This document shows, one piece after another, positions 46,699 to 57,888 of a DNA stretch of 64,000 nt (the stretch's first letter is position 1; every line of letters starts with the position of its first letter). The position numbers and the translations under genes are program-made. The notes below the pieces were generated by a model. The model was not told the origin of the DNA. It saw only the letters and a list, made by a program, of their open reading frames with translations, and searched no databases. This DNA is from Polyodon spathula (lineage: Eukaryota; Chordata; Actinopteri; Acipenseriformes; Polyodontidae): NCBI RefSeq assembly GCF_017654505.1, contig NC_054538.1, forward strand, positions 49,126,989 to 49,190,988, written 5' to 3'.

Positions 46699-47595
46699 TG
46701 TGACAGGGCAGAGGCCCTGCAGTGATAAGTGGGTGTTTTGTGGCTATTTTACACAGCCTTGTGTTTAATTGTTTAATTGTTTAATTGTTAATGGTTTTGT
46801 TCATTTTAATGAGGGAAACCTGTCTGTAATTAGAGAGGTAGTTATTTAAACAGGTCTGTAAGGTGTGTCTGTGGTCTGTATGAAGGAGAAGGCCTGAGAA
46901 GAGACGTGTGGCCAGACATAAAAAGGTAAAGAAAGATACTGTGTGTTCTGTGTTCAAACTTGTCATTGTGATACAAGAGTTTTGGTGACTGGTAAACTGC
47001 TTAGCCATCCGAGTATAGTTTAGAACAGGGCTTCTCAAACCCGCCTGGGACCACCCCCCCCCCCACCTCCCCCCCCGACGACTCGTTCCAAAGAGCGCTC
47101 AATTACGTAAGCAAAGCGCTCTCAATTACTTAACTAGACCCTTAATTGAACTGATAATTTGCTTAATTTTACCTTTTTACTTGTTTTCAGCTCTTAAACA
47201 GTTGCAGAGCTCAAGTTAGCTATAACATTTGATAAGTAACTTGAACTCTGCAACTGTTTAAGAGCTGAAAACAAGTAAAAAGGTCTAAATAAGCAAATGA
47301 TCAGTTCAATTAATGGTCTAGTTAAGTAATTGAGAGCTCGGTTGGAACGAAAACCAGCAGCCACTGGGGTCCCCAGGACTGAGTTTGAGAAGCCCTGGTT
47401 TAGAATGTATTTCAAACTTTAGTTTAGCACTCCTGATGGAGTTAGGCTTTTGTTTTGTTTACTTTGTGTGTTGTTTAATAAAAATAAATACACAGGCACT
47501 GCCCTGTTTTTGCAAACTATCTGTTCCAGTGTTCATTTACACAAGAAGGTGTGAAAGGTCCCGAAGCGTGACAAAGCATACCCTACTTTGCCACA
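46699..47595 (+). mobile_element. LTR (solo, nested insertion), just 3' of mcm3
   Basis: TGTGACAGGGC...TTTGCCACA with a TATA-like ACATAAAAAGG (46916-46926) and AATAAA near 47477-47490, all in the + orientation, resembling the solo LTR at 41966. It is about 517 bases once the 380-base MITE insertion and its duplication are removed. No matching 5-bp duplication is seen (ACACT versus CATGA), so one end may be altered. Confidence 0.65.
47026..47397. mobile_element. hAT MITE (372 bp) nested in the LTR
   Basis: CAGGGCTTCTCAAAC and GTTTGAGAAGCCCTG are a perfect 15-base inverted repeat, flanked by the identical 8-mer GTTTAGAA (47018-47025, 47398-47405), the hallmark of hAT insertion. The inside is a long palindrome (CAGCTCTTAAACAGTTGCAG / CTGCAACTGTTTAAGAGCTG). 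No coding capacity. Confidence 0.93.
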
Positions 47596-47599
47596 CATG

Positions 47600-48290
47600 A
47601 TAACGCTTTACTTCGGACATCAACCCTAAATCTCAAGAATAACCAAGTGCCTTTGGCTCATGACTGAAGTCTTTCTGAAATAAACAGAACTGGGAGTCGG
47701 CTCCAATATCAATATTTTAATATTGATAATTATTTCCATATTGCAATACTGCTACAATATAAACTGAGTATAATCAAGTTTATTTTATATTAAGATACAG
47801 CACCCTATACATACCAATCTCGAGTCAAACACCACACACTAAAGTTATTAACAATTTTATTCCATTGATTGGAGTTTAGGTACCAAACACTGTTTGCATG
47901 TTGCATTAAACACCATTGAACATCTGTTTTGCATTATTCTGAGATCTGCACATGCGCCAGGGGTTCATTACTTAGGCTATTATTAATGTATGTATAAAAT
48001 GTGAACTTTCGGTATTACATGAGATGTACTTTTAAAACATCAAAACACATCTCCAAATAATGCAAAACTCGGCATGACACTGTACTTAATACTTTTAGAA
48101 GTGTTGTAAGTCAGGTGGCTGATGATGGAACAATATAACAAGATTTTATTTTTCTTCATGGATATTGTGAAGCAAAGCACCACTAATTTATATTGCTTTT
48201 CATATCTAAATATCTGTTAATGTCTTGTGGCAAGGATGACATCACTGGCAAGGCTGTTGAAGAGACTCCAAGGCAGCGAGTACAAGTTTA
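47600..48290. other. Downstream of mcm3, nothing assigned
   Basis: A/T-rich sequence without recognisable gene or element ends. Confidence 0.45.
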
Positions 48291-48514
48291 AGTGCTGGTG
48301 CACATTTAATAATAATAATAAAAATACTAAAAATAATGAACAAACGCATTAAAACAACACATTAAAAAAAAAAAATAACAGGCACAAGGACTAAAACAAA
48401 AGGTTTATACAAAACACAGACGCAAGTAAACAGACCGGACGAGACAGCACAGAACACAAAAACACACACATCTCACCAACATCAGTGTTAACTCCAACAC
48501 AAATTATTTCACCA

Positions 48515-48895
48515 CACGTTATCACCTTAACTCTTCAAATCAACTCTCAAGACCCAGTTGTTCTCTTTTGCTTTCAATGCTCTTTAAGCTTGATATCTGT
48601 TATCAGCTGTTGTCTAAATTGCAAGTTCAGGTTTTTCACTCCATCTTATTCGTATGATTCTGTAGGACACACGCATCCACAGTGTTTAGAATTCACATCC
48701 TAGCCTTGTATTTGATGTATTATGCCTGTATTGAATGTATTTGCATTGTTTTTTACTGTTTGCATTTAATGTACTATGCCTTGTGTTTCTCTGCATTTAA
48801 TATATTATGCATTGTTCCTCACTATCTTGTAAAGCGCTTTGTGATGATGGTCCACTATGAAAGGCGTTATTTAAAATTGATTGATTGATTTGATT
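48515..48895 (+). mobile_element. L2-type LINE 3' end fragment
   Basis: Ends in the L2-type tail TTGTAAAGCGCTTTGTGATG ... CTATGAAAGGCGTTATTTAA then (ATTG)n. The upstream 300 bases are too decayed to translate. It appears to interrupt an LTR-like repeat whose outer part is at 48290-48515 and 48900-48975. Confidence 0.5.
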
Positions 48896-49268
48896 AATCA
48901 TTTATTTAATTGATGGCTCCAGCCACATTCCCATGTGTGTTTACAGGGAGGAATTTAACTCCTTCCCTGCCACCCACTACTCCCCACATGTGCACACCCG
49001 TGCACTGGCAACACTGCCGCATGTCTGTATTCGATATTGCAATTGTGTTATTATATTTTTCTGTGTTTTGCAAGACTAATTGTCTATCAAAATACAATTT
49101 TCATATCGTTGCCCACCCCTAATGAGAATGATAAATGTCAAACGGCCTCGGGATCTGTTATTAAAACGTTTCCGCAAGTCTGTCCATCTGCAGGTGATAA
49201 ACAGATGTCCGAATGGCCGGATTTACAGTAATTTATAAAGTTCGTTTAAACACTGAGACATGAAGTAT

Positions 49269-49670
49269 TCTAAAAAAGATATTGCTGCTCTAGAAAGAGT
49301 GCAAAGAAGAGCGACCAGAATTATTCCGGGCTTAAAAGGCATGTCATATGCAGACAGGCTAAAAGAATTGAATCTGTTCAGTCTTGAACAAAGAAGACTA
49401 CGTGGCGACCTAATTCAAGCATTCAGAATTCTAAAAGGTATTGACAGTGTCGACGCAAGGGACTTTTTCAGCCTGAAAAAAGAAACAAGGACCAGGGGTC
49501 ACAAATGGAGTTTAGAAAAAGGGGCATTCAGAACAGAAAATAGGAGACACTTTTTTACACAGAGAATTGTGAGGGTCTGGAATCAACTCCCCAGTAATGT
49601 TGTTGAAGCTGACACCCTGGGATCCTTCAAGAAGCTGCTTGATGAGATTTTGGGATCAATAAGCTACTAA
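49269..49670 (+). pseudogene. CR1 ORF2 C-terminal fragment, open
   Basis: About 130 codons (KKDIAALERVQRRATRIIPG to the natural stop), without any break. It lacks the polymerase and endonuclease, so it is a dead-on-arrival copy. The ATG at 49260 belongs to flanking DNA. Confidence 0.85.
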
Positions 49671-49747
49671 CAACCAAATGAGCAAGATGGGCCGAATGGC
49701 CTCCTCTCGTTTGTAAACTTTCTTATGTTCTTCTTATGTTCTTCTTA
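49269..49747 (+). mobile_element. CR1 LINE, 5'-truncated young copy
   Basis: The last 480 bases of the same CR1 family as 1-1386. I count three substitutions against that copy. The 3' repeat is TTCTTATG with an extra TTC. The junction is at about 49269, where homology to position 926 of the first copy begins. Confidence 0.95.
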
Positions 49748-49826
49748 AGTTAGTTCAGTGATCAGTCAGAATTTCTTTGGGGATCTCCTAGTCTCGCGAT
49801 AATCTGTATTAACTCTTTTGCAGTTG

Positions 49827-50057
49827 TTAATGCACTAGTGGATGTCTGTGCCATTGCCGTTGGATATCTGGTCTCGTAGACTGGCTCAGTGTGCCCACAA
49901 TATCCATAGTAATGCATTCAAAGGGGATAGTAATCAGAGGCAGTGGGACCAGTGGGGCCTGGCGAACCTGCCGCTGTGCTATTTGTTGGCATTCCGGACA
50001 TGCCACTACATACCTCGTAACCTCGCTAAACACCCCTGCCCAATAAAATCGAGCCAA
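49827..50057 (-). pseudogene. Gypsy integrase N-terminal fragment
   Basis: ARFYWAGVFSEVTRYVVACP ECQQIAQRQV is the second half of the H2C2 zinc-binding domain (Cys pair CPEC). PLVPLPLITIPFECITMDIV leads into the catalytic core, which is broken after the first residues. Confidence 0.75.
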
Positions 50058-50622
50058 TAGTCTTTTTCACTACATGTGTCCCGAACAAGGGATATCGTGA
50101 GCCATCCACATGACCTCATTCCGAAAAAACTGAAGAATGAGCTCAATTGTTTTACAGTCTGCCCTGTGCTCGTGGCTTGGGATACCCTATACAGCAAATG
50201 TTCTAATACAGTGTGGTAAGGATATGTGAGTGGCTGGTTTCTGTCAACTTCCTTTCCCTCGATAGACTGAACTTGCCCACAGATGTTAGCCAGCGTAGGG
50301 TAATTTGTTTGTTCCAATGCTAAGTCATCATCTCTGTCCCAGACCTTTGTAATATCGAGCAGGCCTGTCGTAGCTTCAGCACTGGAGGACTCAGTAACCT
50401 GCCCACGCAAGTCACACTGGATCCCACTCCTCTGGTCTTACCAGAGATGGGCTTTACCCTGTTTAGTTATTGCCATTTCAAAATGTATCCAGTCTTGACC
50501 AAAAATAACCAGATATGTCAACCTTGTAGCTAAAGCCATGATTATGCGACGGGTATGATGGCAAATCATTACATTTTATCATCTCCATGGATACAGGCTA
50601 TGACCACCGCCCCCCAGGACCA

Positions 50623-51084
50623 CTAAGGTACCCCCACCAAGAGAGATTCCCCAATTAAGGTTTGACCGCACCCTGAGCCCACCAATGCGTGGGTGCTCAC
50701 GTCACCAACCCGTACATCAACAATGCAAGGTCCCTCCCAATCATTATTCCTGGACTTACCTGTCGTCAATGAAAAGCAATGTGAGGCCGCACCACACTCC
50801 ATTGTCGCTGGGCAATTCCTTGCAAGGTGGCTGGCCTCATGGCACCGGTAACACACCAGGTGAAAGGACGCCCACAGAGTTTGATTGGAGGGGGCCCCTG
50901 CTCTACCCCAGCTGGGGGTCGACCTCGGCCTCCATTGTTGTGGAGTGAGACCGCCTATAGCGTGACGAGGAGGTGATGGTTGAGGTGGCCCGCCATCCTG
51001 GGTTTGATGGAGGGAGGCGCTGGTGTTGCTGGTGTCATAAGAACATAACAAAGTAATATAGCATCTGAAAACATAATAAAACAA
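50623..51084 (-). pseudogene. Retroelement zinc knuckle and inactive protease fragment
   Basis: A 153-codon frame with a CCHC knuckle (CYRCHEASHLARNC) followed by an aspartic-protease-like segment DVRVGDVSTHALVGSGCGQT. The expected catalytic Asp-Ser-Gly reads Gly-Ser-Gly, so the protease would be dead even if translated. The first 30 codons probably belong to flanking DNA. Confidence 0.65.
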
Positions 51085-51189
51085 AAGCTAGCATCCAATC
51101 TCTGTTACCCTCCTACCAGCCCTCTCTGTCTCTCTGACCGAAACATTACTAAACAGCAAAGGGCTGGTACAAGGTGAAAAGGATGTACA

Positions 51190-52785
51190 TTATTTGCATT
51201 TTTGCATATTTTTGACACTGAATGTTATCAGATCTTCAACCGAAATCTAATATTAGCTAAAAGGGACCATGGGTGAACAAATAACACAACATTTTGATAC
51301 TTATTTAGTTTATTTATTAAAGAAAATTATGCAACACCCAATGTCCCCATGTGAAAAAGTAATCACCCCCTTAGACTCAATAACTGGTAACGCCACCTTT
51401 AGCAGCAATAACTGCAACCAAACACTTCCTGTAGTTATTGATCAGTCTCTCACAGCGCTGTGGAGGAATTTTGTCCCACTCCTTCATGCAGAACTGCTTC
51501 AACTCAGTGACATTTGTGGGTTTTCGAGCATAAACAACTCGTTTCAGGTCCTGCCACAACATCTCAATGGGGTTTAGGTCTGGACTTTGACTAGGCCATT
51601 CAAAAACTTTACATTTCTTGTTCTTCAACCATTCTGATGTAGACTTGCTTGTGTGTTTCGGATCATTGTCTTGCTGCATGACCCAGCTGCGCTTCAGCTT
51701 CAGCTCACGGACAGATGGCCTGACATTCTCCTGTAGAATTCTCTGATACAGTGCAGAATTCATGGTTCCTTCAATGATGGCAAGTTGTCCAGGTCCTGAT
51801 GCAGCAAAGCATCCCGAAATCATGACACTATCACCACCATGCTTGACCGTTGGTATGAGGTTCTTACTGTGGAGTGCAGTGTTTGGTTTTTGACAGACAT
51901 AACAGGGCCCATGTTGGCCAAAAAGTTCCACTTTTGACTCATCTGTCCATAGAACATTGTTCCAGAACTCTTGAAGATCATCCAGGTGCTTTTTGGCAAA
52001 CTTGAGATGAGCATTCACGTTCTTCTTAGTGAGCAGTGGTTTCCGCCTTGCTACTCTGCCATGAATCCCATTTTTGCCCAGTGTCTTTCTGATGGTGGAG
52101 TCATGAACACTGACCTTAACTGAGGCGAGAGAGGCCTGCAGATCCCTGGATGTTGTTCTATGGTTCTTTGTGACTTCCTGGACAACTTTATGCCTTGAAG
52201 AGATTTTGTCAGGACGCCAATCCTGGGAAGATTCACTACTGTCCCAGACTTTCTCCATTTTGACAATATGGCTCTGACTGATTTGGTGGAGCCCCAGAGC
52301 CTTAGAAATGGCTTTGTAACCCTTTCCAGACAGATAGGCATTAACAACTTTTTTTCCCAGAGGTCCAGGAATTTTTTTTGAGCGTGGCATGATGTGCCTC
52401 TAGAACCTGTGGGCTGACAACTTCACTCTGATGGTGAGGGCCAAACTTAGTCAGATTTATATTGGGCAGGGCTGGCCCAGATCAGGCCTGATTGTTAATC
52501 AAAGTATTGAAACAGCTGACCGTAATTATCCATTTAATTGGGTTGAGTTTACTAGGGGGGCAATAACTTTTTCACACCTGAAGATTGCATGTTTGATTAT
52601 GTTGCACACCAAACAAATGAAAGAAGCACCAAACTTTGGTGTCATTTTTTTTTTTCTCTCAGACTCCTTCTATATACTACTACAACCCACGCAAAGATCT
52701 GACCAAATTCAATGTGAAAAATGTGCAAAAATGCAGAAAATCGGACAGGGGGCAAATACTTTTTTCACAGCACTGTACATATAAA
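51190..52785 (-). mobile_element. Tc1-type DNA transposon, nearly complete
   Basis: The right end reads GGGGGCAAATAC then TTTTTTCACAGCACTGTA, the start of this Tc1 family. The left arm is recognisable (TTATTTGCATTTTTGCATAT, TTATCAGATCTTCAACC, matching the right arm in reverse) but its outermost bases, including the CAGTGCTGTG end, are missing. A full-length transposase frame lies between. The missing left end should prevent movement. Confidence 0.9.
51377..52390 (-). pseudogene. Tc1 transposase, 337 codons, frame-scrambled helix-turn-helix
   Basis: Uninterrupted from ATG (52390) to stop, the normal length for the family, with the DDE residues in place: D in WTDESKVELFG, D in MQQDNDPKHTS, E in SPDLNPIEMLW (DD34E spacing). 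However, between KALGL and RPDKISS (about 52204-52290) the protein is out of frame. The overlapping frame (52051-52347) carries the expected SVRAILSKWRKSGTVVNLPR. One inserted base and one lost base restore the frame, so about 25 residues of the DNA-binding part are replaced. The catalytic domain looks intact; DNA binding is probably lost. Confidence 0.85.
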
Positions 52786-53034
52786 CTTAATTATGCTACT
52801 ATGAATGCATACAGAAAAGACATGTACTTTGCAACACAGCATACCGTATATGGGTTCATTACAATGCCTCTGTATTTAAATGTATTTTTGAACAATTCCT
52901 TATCTATATATTATATCTATAAGAAATCTAGGAAGTCTGCACACCAAATCAATCTAAGCAAGAAATGAGACAATCCTAAAATAAGACAACAGGATACTCA
53001 TATGCACTCCAAAGATTTATTTGGTTCCTTGAGC

Positions 53035-53038
<4 letters not shown>

Positions 53039-53107
<69 letters not shown>
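53039..53107. repeat. Poly(A)/(TAA)n tract
   Basis: About 35 A followed by (TAA)n, the style of a LINE or SINE tail expanded into a microsatellite. Confidence 0.95.
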
Positions 53108-53620
53108 CTCAGACATCATCCAACTCTGCAGTAAGAGCATTCGGAGAACATACAAAATGGCTGCAAAACCATGTGACTAATAAACTTCATTCATTAATTC
53201 CCGTTGGCCTCTACTGTGATGTTTCATGAGTCTACCGCATTCTACCATAGATAAATACTGCAACATATGCAAATACTTGTAAACTAACTATACCTAAAAT
53301 TTGATTGGCTCATGGCAACCATGTTTTTTGGTCCAGTAACTTGCTTTGAACAAACCTGAGAAAAAAACAAAAAAATTACCTTCATGTCTGATTATGAAGT
53401 TTCGCTTCATAGTTTCAGAGAATAAGCCGTTTGAATGTTTTTCAAAAAATCCGATATGACCACCAAATCATGTGACCTATCAACTTCATTTACACAAATT
53501 AAAATTCAGGACATAAGAGAACCAAGTTTCAGATCTCTGCATTAAGTAGTTTTGGAGAAAATTAGTCAAAAGTCATTGAAAGATCCAATGTGGCTGCATT
53601 TTCACTCTGGCACACTTCCC
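53108..53620. other. Unassigned, with a weak internal duplication
   Basis: Two similar blocks (ATGGCTGCAAAACCATGTGA with TAAACTTCATT..., and ACCACCAAATCATGTGACCT with TCAACTTCATT...) lie about 300 bases apart. No coding sequence recognised. Confidence 0.4.
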
Positions 53621-53627
53621 ATATAAG

Positions 53628-53815
53628 AGCATAAGAAAGTTTACAAACGAGAGGAGGCCATTCGGTCCAGCTTGCTCATTTGGTCGTTAGTAGCTTATTG
53701 TTACCAGCATCTCATCAAACAACGTCTTGAAGGATCCCAGGATGTCAGCTTCAACAACATTACTGGGGAGTTGGTTCCAGTCTCCAACAATTCTCTGGGT
53801 AAAAAAGTGCTTTTT
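53628..53815 (-). mobile_element. CR1 LINE 3' fragment, minus strand
   Basis: CATAAGAAAGTTTACAAACG, GAGAGGAGGCCATTCGGTCC then CTTGAAGGATCCCAGGATGT and TACTGGGGAGTTGGTTCCAG: reverse complement of the CR1 3' end, moderately diverged. Confidence 0.88.
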
Positions 53816-53829
53816 TTTCAGTTTTTCTT

Positions 53830-56745
53830 TACACTCTTTCTAGGTGCGGTGTACAAAGTGAATGTCCAGACACTACTTACTATGAAAAATGTCCATATTT
53901 AATAAACAATAAATAATAAATCAGTCACCCCTAAACAAACAATAGTATAGGGGAACGATACGACGGGTTGCAGTCCCAAACAAAAACCACACTCCTAAAC
54001 CACAGTGCTCCATGCACGAAAATGTGCACCTTCAATCCCGGGGAAAGTGGTGCTTGTGTCCGTGCTGTGCAGTGGGGTAGTGATCTGGGGTAAGTGCTGG
54101 CTCAGTGGCGGCATCTCCTGATAGGCCTAGATAATTGAAAAGATGCACAATCCCCTTGCAAAATGTTTGCCTCGCAAAAATTTGCACTTTTGTACAAAAT
54201 ATGTATTTTCCAACAGGGCACAATGCAGTTACACGAAGATGGAAAATAGCAGTTTTTTTGCTCAATTTACGAATGTGTTTGTGCCTTGCAAAACCACCTG
54301 CGCATTCAGTACCAATGTAACAGAAATGCACATAATCCTGCTGAAAGCCCCTTCCAACTGCCCCCTACTCACCATGCACCCTGCTCCTACCACACCTGTA
54401 TGGCATAGTCAACAGCATGGAATGCAGATCGTGAATGTCAAAATATGCTTCTGATGTCAATGAGAAATAAATAACAATACTTAAAAATAAAAATAAGAGT
54501 CAGCTGTGTCCTTATACCTCTGTGTGGAATGACCAGGTGAGTGGTATGAGCAGGAAAGGGAGCCTTTGGAAAATGCAACTACAGGGATATTTGTCTGATT
54601 GAGCCCTTGGGTACTGCAGCCCTTTGCCAATGTTGCTGAGAATAGGGTACTTAGCTAAACACATGTAATGGAGACATTCTGTGCATTGTAAGCCTGTCAT
54701 GCTTATTGCAAAACATAGCCATTTTCATTAAAATTTGGCCTTCGGAACAATTCAAATAATTTTGTGCTTAAACATATGAAATTTGCAAACATTTGTATGT
54801 AATGTTTATCATTATCACCGGAATTAGCATGGCTAATAAGTATTCAGTAGCCTAGCCCACTATAAGCAGTGTCTGATATTGAAATCTATGTGGATGCAAG
54901 ATAATGACTTACAAATGTTGCTTGATCATCGATCTAGGATTGATGTGTTGACTGCTGTATGTGTCTATTAAAGTAAAGCTTTCCTGCATTATTCAGGTAG
55001 TTGTTTGGTATCTGCGGGCTCTGTCTATGTTACATACCGATGGTATATACTATGATACCTCACTGTATACTCTTGATTCTGTTCTGGGAGTTATTCTTTC
55101 AGTGCCAAAAAAGCGTGCTTAGGAAAGTTATTAGTTTTGTTTCAGTCCGAAAGTAGTTATAATAGTATTTGAAACTAATGATGCTGCTATCACAATTGTT
55201 CTTTTGAATATAATCATTATATACATGAGGACGGAACCTTGTATGATTGCTGCGTGTTTTGCATTGTTGTAGTACCTCGGAAAGCGCCTGCATTTCACTT
55301 CATTGATTGGGTGAGTGAGTGCTGGAGAGATTAAGGATTGCTTTTTAAAAGCGTTATGTTGTGTCTCACAAAACTGATTGTGTGCTTGGCGCATACTTTC
55401 GAACATGGCAGCATCTCGCAAATTGTCGCCAAATTGCGCTATGCAAAGATTATATTTGAGCACAGCTCAAAACGGATTGTGGCATGCAAAAAGAAGTTTC
55501 GCATATGGCACAATATGCGCAAACCTTTCGAATATCTGGACACTAGTCTTTTTTCTCATGTTTTAAAATCTATATTATTTGAAATTTAAATTACCAGATA
55601 TTAATCTGTGAAAGATAGATTATTTTATTTAGTGCTCAAAGATAATAAAGTAATATATATGTTTTTAAATGTAATTATATTTTAAATAAAATTCAGCAGT
55701 CATCAAACTTGAATATGAAACGGTTTGAATAATCTGTACTGTACTCTATTTTTTACAGTTCCTGGTAAATTAAAATCTCAGATATTGTCTTCATAACATT
55801 TTACCATAGAACAACAGTGATCCCAAGTGGCCACATGTTGCCATTGCAGCTAAAAGTAAATACCATGGTATTGAGAAAATAAGGCACTTAAATATAGGAC
55901 ACCTAATACATTTTACAGAACCAGAATAGTCCAGGGCCTTTCAGGCACTTTGAAAATAAATAATATATCCTTGTGCTATGTTTGCTGCATTTATTGTAAA
56001 AAGGAAAAACTACTAATGTCTAACTGTTAAAAACAAGCATAGAAATTAAGATTTAGATTTTCTATAGCAGGACACTTTAGATTTGCCCACATTCACTTTT
56101 TATTGGCAGTTCTTTATTTATGTTTTTCTTTTCTTAAATGGCAGTAAGTGGTTGCTTTTGAGGGGACATAAGTCATTAGTCATCTCCATTTATGCTTTTA
56201 AACGTGACAGTGTGTATCATTTAATAATAAGCAACCTTTACCAAAAGCACAACTATTGTCAGACACAGAAGCTTATTACAGACTGTAGTTGTTTGCTCGC
56301 ATCTATCTTTCTTTCAGTAAGTCTGCTTTATCTAGGAGCACTAGTGACTTTTTAGTAACTGCATGTGCAACAAGCAAAATTGCATCAGATAAACTTCAAA
56401 TTCCATACCATCAATGTATATCAATGTTCATTAACTCTTTGAGCTGTAAGTAACTTTTCAGAAAGAGTACCCTAAGATCTGATTTATTTACTCGACTGCT
56501 ATTATCTGTCATGTTGTACTAGAGTGGTCTGTTGTATGAGTGTAATTATCTTTCTTAAGCCCTTTAAAAAGGCCTGATGCAAAACATTTTTATGATTGTC
56601 AGATATCATTTTTTCTTCCCCGAAAAGACTTCCTTGATATACAGTATTTATTTGAATCTTTGTAGCATCAGCTTTTTTTTTTTCTTTACAGAAATGTTTT
56701 CTGGTTTAAACTGAATTCCTGATGTAGATTCCTTACTTTTGTTTA
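53830..56745. other. Long unassigned stretch
   Basis: 53830-54060 has LTR-like features on the minus strand (AATAAA near 53900) but no clear ends. Open frames at 54143-54454, 55131-55463 and 56083-56355 show no domain. No RNA gene seen. Confidence 0.4.
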
Positions 56746-56759
56746 GATGTCAGAGAAAG

Positions 56760-57002
56760 TTAAAACAGGTAAATCTCGACATACCCAGGCCAGGAGAGGA
56801 ACTGCAGAAAAAGAAAAAAATATATATAATTTGAAAAAAAGAATAATGAAGAAGGAAAAAGTGACAGAAAAGAAGGCAACCCGGAGAGATGGTGGCGTTT
56901 AAAGAGAGTAGAGGCTCCATGGTGTGAAGTCTGTAAAGTATATGGGCACATCAGTGACAGCTGCCCATACAAAGACCCCCTCTTCCGGGAGGCCCATGGT
57001 TG
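56760..57002 (+). pseudogene. Zinc-knuckle (gag-like) fragment
   Basis: PWCEVCKVYGHISDSCPYKD (about 56917-56976) contains C-x2-C-x4-H-x4-C, the retroviral-type zinc knuckle, preceded by a Lys/Arg-rich stretch and followed by a stop at 57001. The knuckle normally binds element RNA in the gag protein. Confidence 0.6.
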
Positions 57003-57124
57003 AGGTGAGGTGAGCACAGCGGAGGACTGGTTACCCCGGGAAGAAATACAACCTTAGCCAACTGCCCAAAAGGAGGAAACACTTCCATGGTGCCTTGCCT
57101 GTGCCGAGCCTGGGCCCCGAGAAT

Positions 57125-57190
57125 GAAACGTACTCTTTCATAGATTCCTTCTCAATTTCAATATCTCCCATATGATATAATGTACTTTTT
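57125..57190 (-). mobile_element. Tiny internal CR1 fragment
   Basis: The reverse complement reads GTACATTATATCATATGGGA, GATATTGAAATTGAGAAGGA, ATCTATGAAAGAGT, matching CR1 positions about 672-735 of the copy at the left edge. It is internal to CR1, with neither LINE end, so ordinary 5' truncation does not explain it. Confidence 0.8.
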
Positions 57191-57429
57191 TGTAGCCTGC
57201 ACCATGTGATGCCCCTTTCACAAACCCCTTCAGCCACCTGCCCAAAAGTGGAAGAAGGGGAGGAACAGCTGTCCACAGAGTCAGATGAAAAAGCTGGTGT
57301 GAGAACCATAACCCTGGAAGGATGAGCCCCCATCGCTGCCGGAATACTATGCATCCATTGAGGTGGCATGGCAGTAGGGCAGCTGGGATGACTACCTAAA
57401 AGCTGTCTCCAGCGCTACAGGGAGAAGCT

Positions 57430-57680
57430 TTGCTGACTCCAGTGCCACTGGGAGAAGGTTCACAGTCTCCAGCTCTAGTTGGAGAGCTGCACCAGTCTCC
57501 AGCATCAGAGGGAGAGCCGCACCAGTCTCCAGTGTTAGAGGGAGAGCCACACCAGTCTACAGCATCAGAGGGAGAGCCGCACCAGTCTCCAGTGTTAGAG
57601 GGAGACAACCTGCTCCTGCCTCCACTGCCAGAGGGAGACTACCAGTTGGTCCCGCCTCCACCGCAAGAGGGAGACTACCC
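57430..57680 (+). repeat. Coding minisatellite, 30-bp unit
   Basis: About six units of GAGGGAGAGCCGCACCAGTC TCCAGTGTTA, each adding 10 residues of the EGEPHQSPVL/EGEPHQSPAS type, then three longer PLPEGDY units. The frame 57430-57762 stays open through the array. Confidence 0.85.
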
Positions 57681-57888
57681 ACTGCTCCCTTCCCAGTATG
57701 ACTCGTGGGACGGCAAAGGCCTTCCTGGGTACATCCCACTCCACTGCAGAAGGGAATTTTGATATTAATTTTTTTTGCTGCCTCAGCCTCCACCGCCAGA
57801 GGGAGAGGAGCAGGAGCTGACTCTGCCTGCACCGCCTGGAATTGCCAAGCCTACACTGACTGGGGATGCCAACATGCACCGATAGGGG

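Larger units (their letters stand above)
49780..51084 (-). mobile_element. Ty3/gypsy-type retrotransposon remnant
   Basis: On the minus strand, from right to left: a gag end with zinc knuckle and protease-like segment (51084-50623), unreadable sequence, then a fragment with RLRGM / ARFYWAGVFSEVTRYVVACP (integrase zinc-binding region, 50057-49950) and PFECITMDIVG (start of the integrase core). Most of the reverse transcriptase and RNase H is missing. No LTRs recognised. A Tc1 element begins about 100 bases to its right. Confidence 0.75.

Noticed and set aside
51820..52347. Second minus-strand protein overlapping the Tc1 transposase
   Set aside because: It is the alternate frame of the transposase exposed by the two compensating frameshifts, not a separate gene.
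53039..53107. CRISPR-like or regulatory repeat
   Set aside because: Simple A/TAA microsatellite; no spacer structure, and this is a vertebrate genome.
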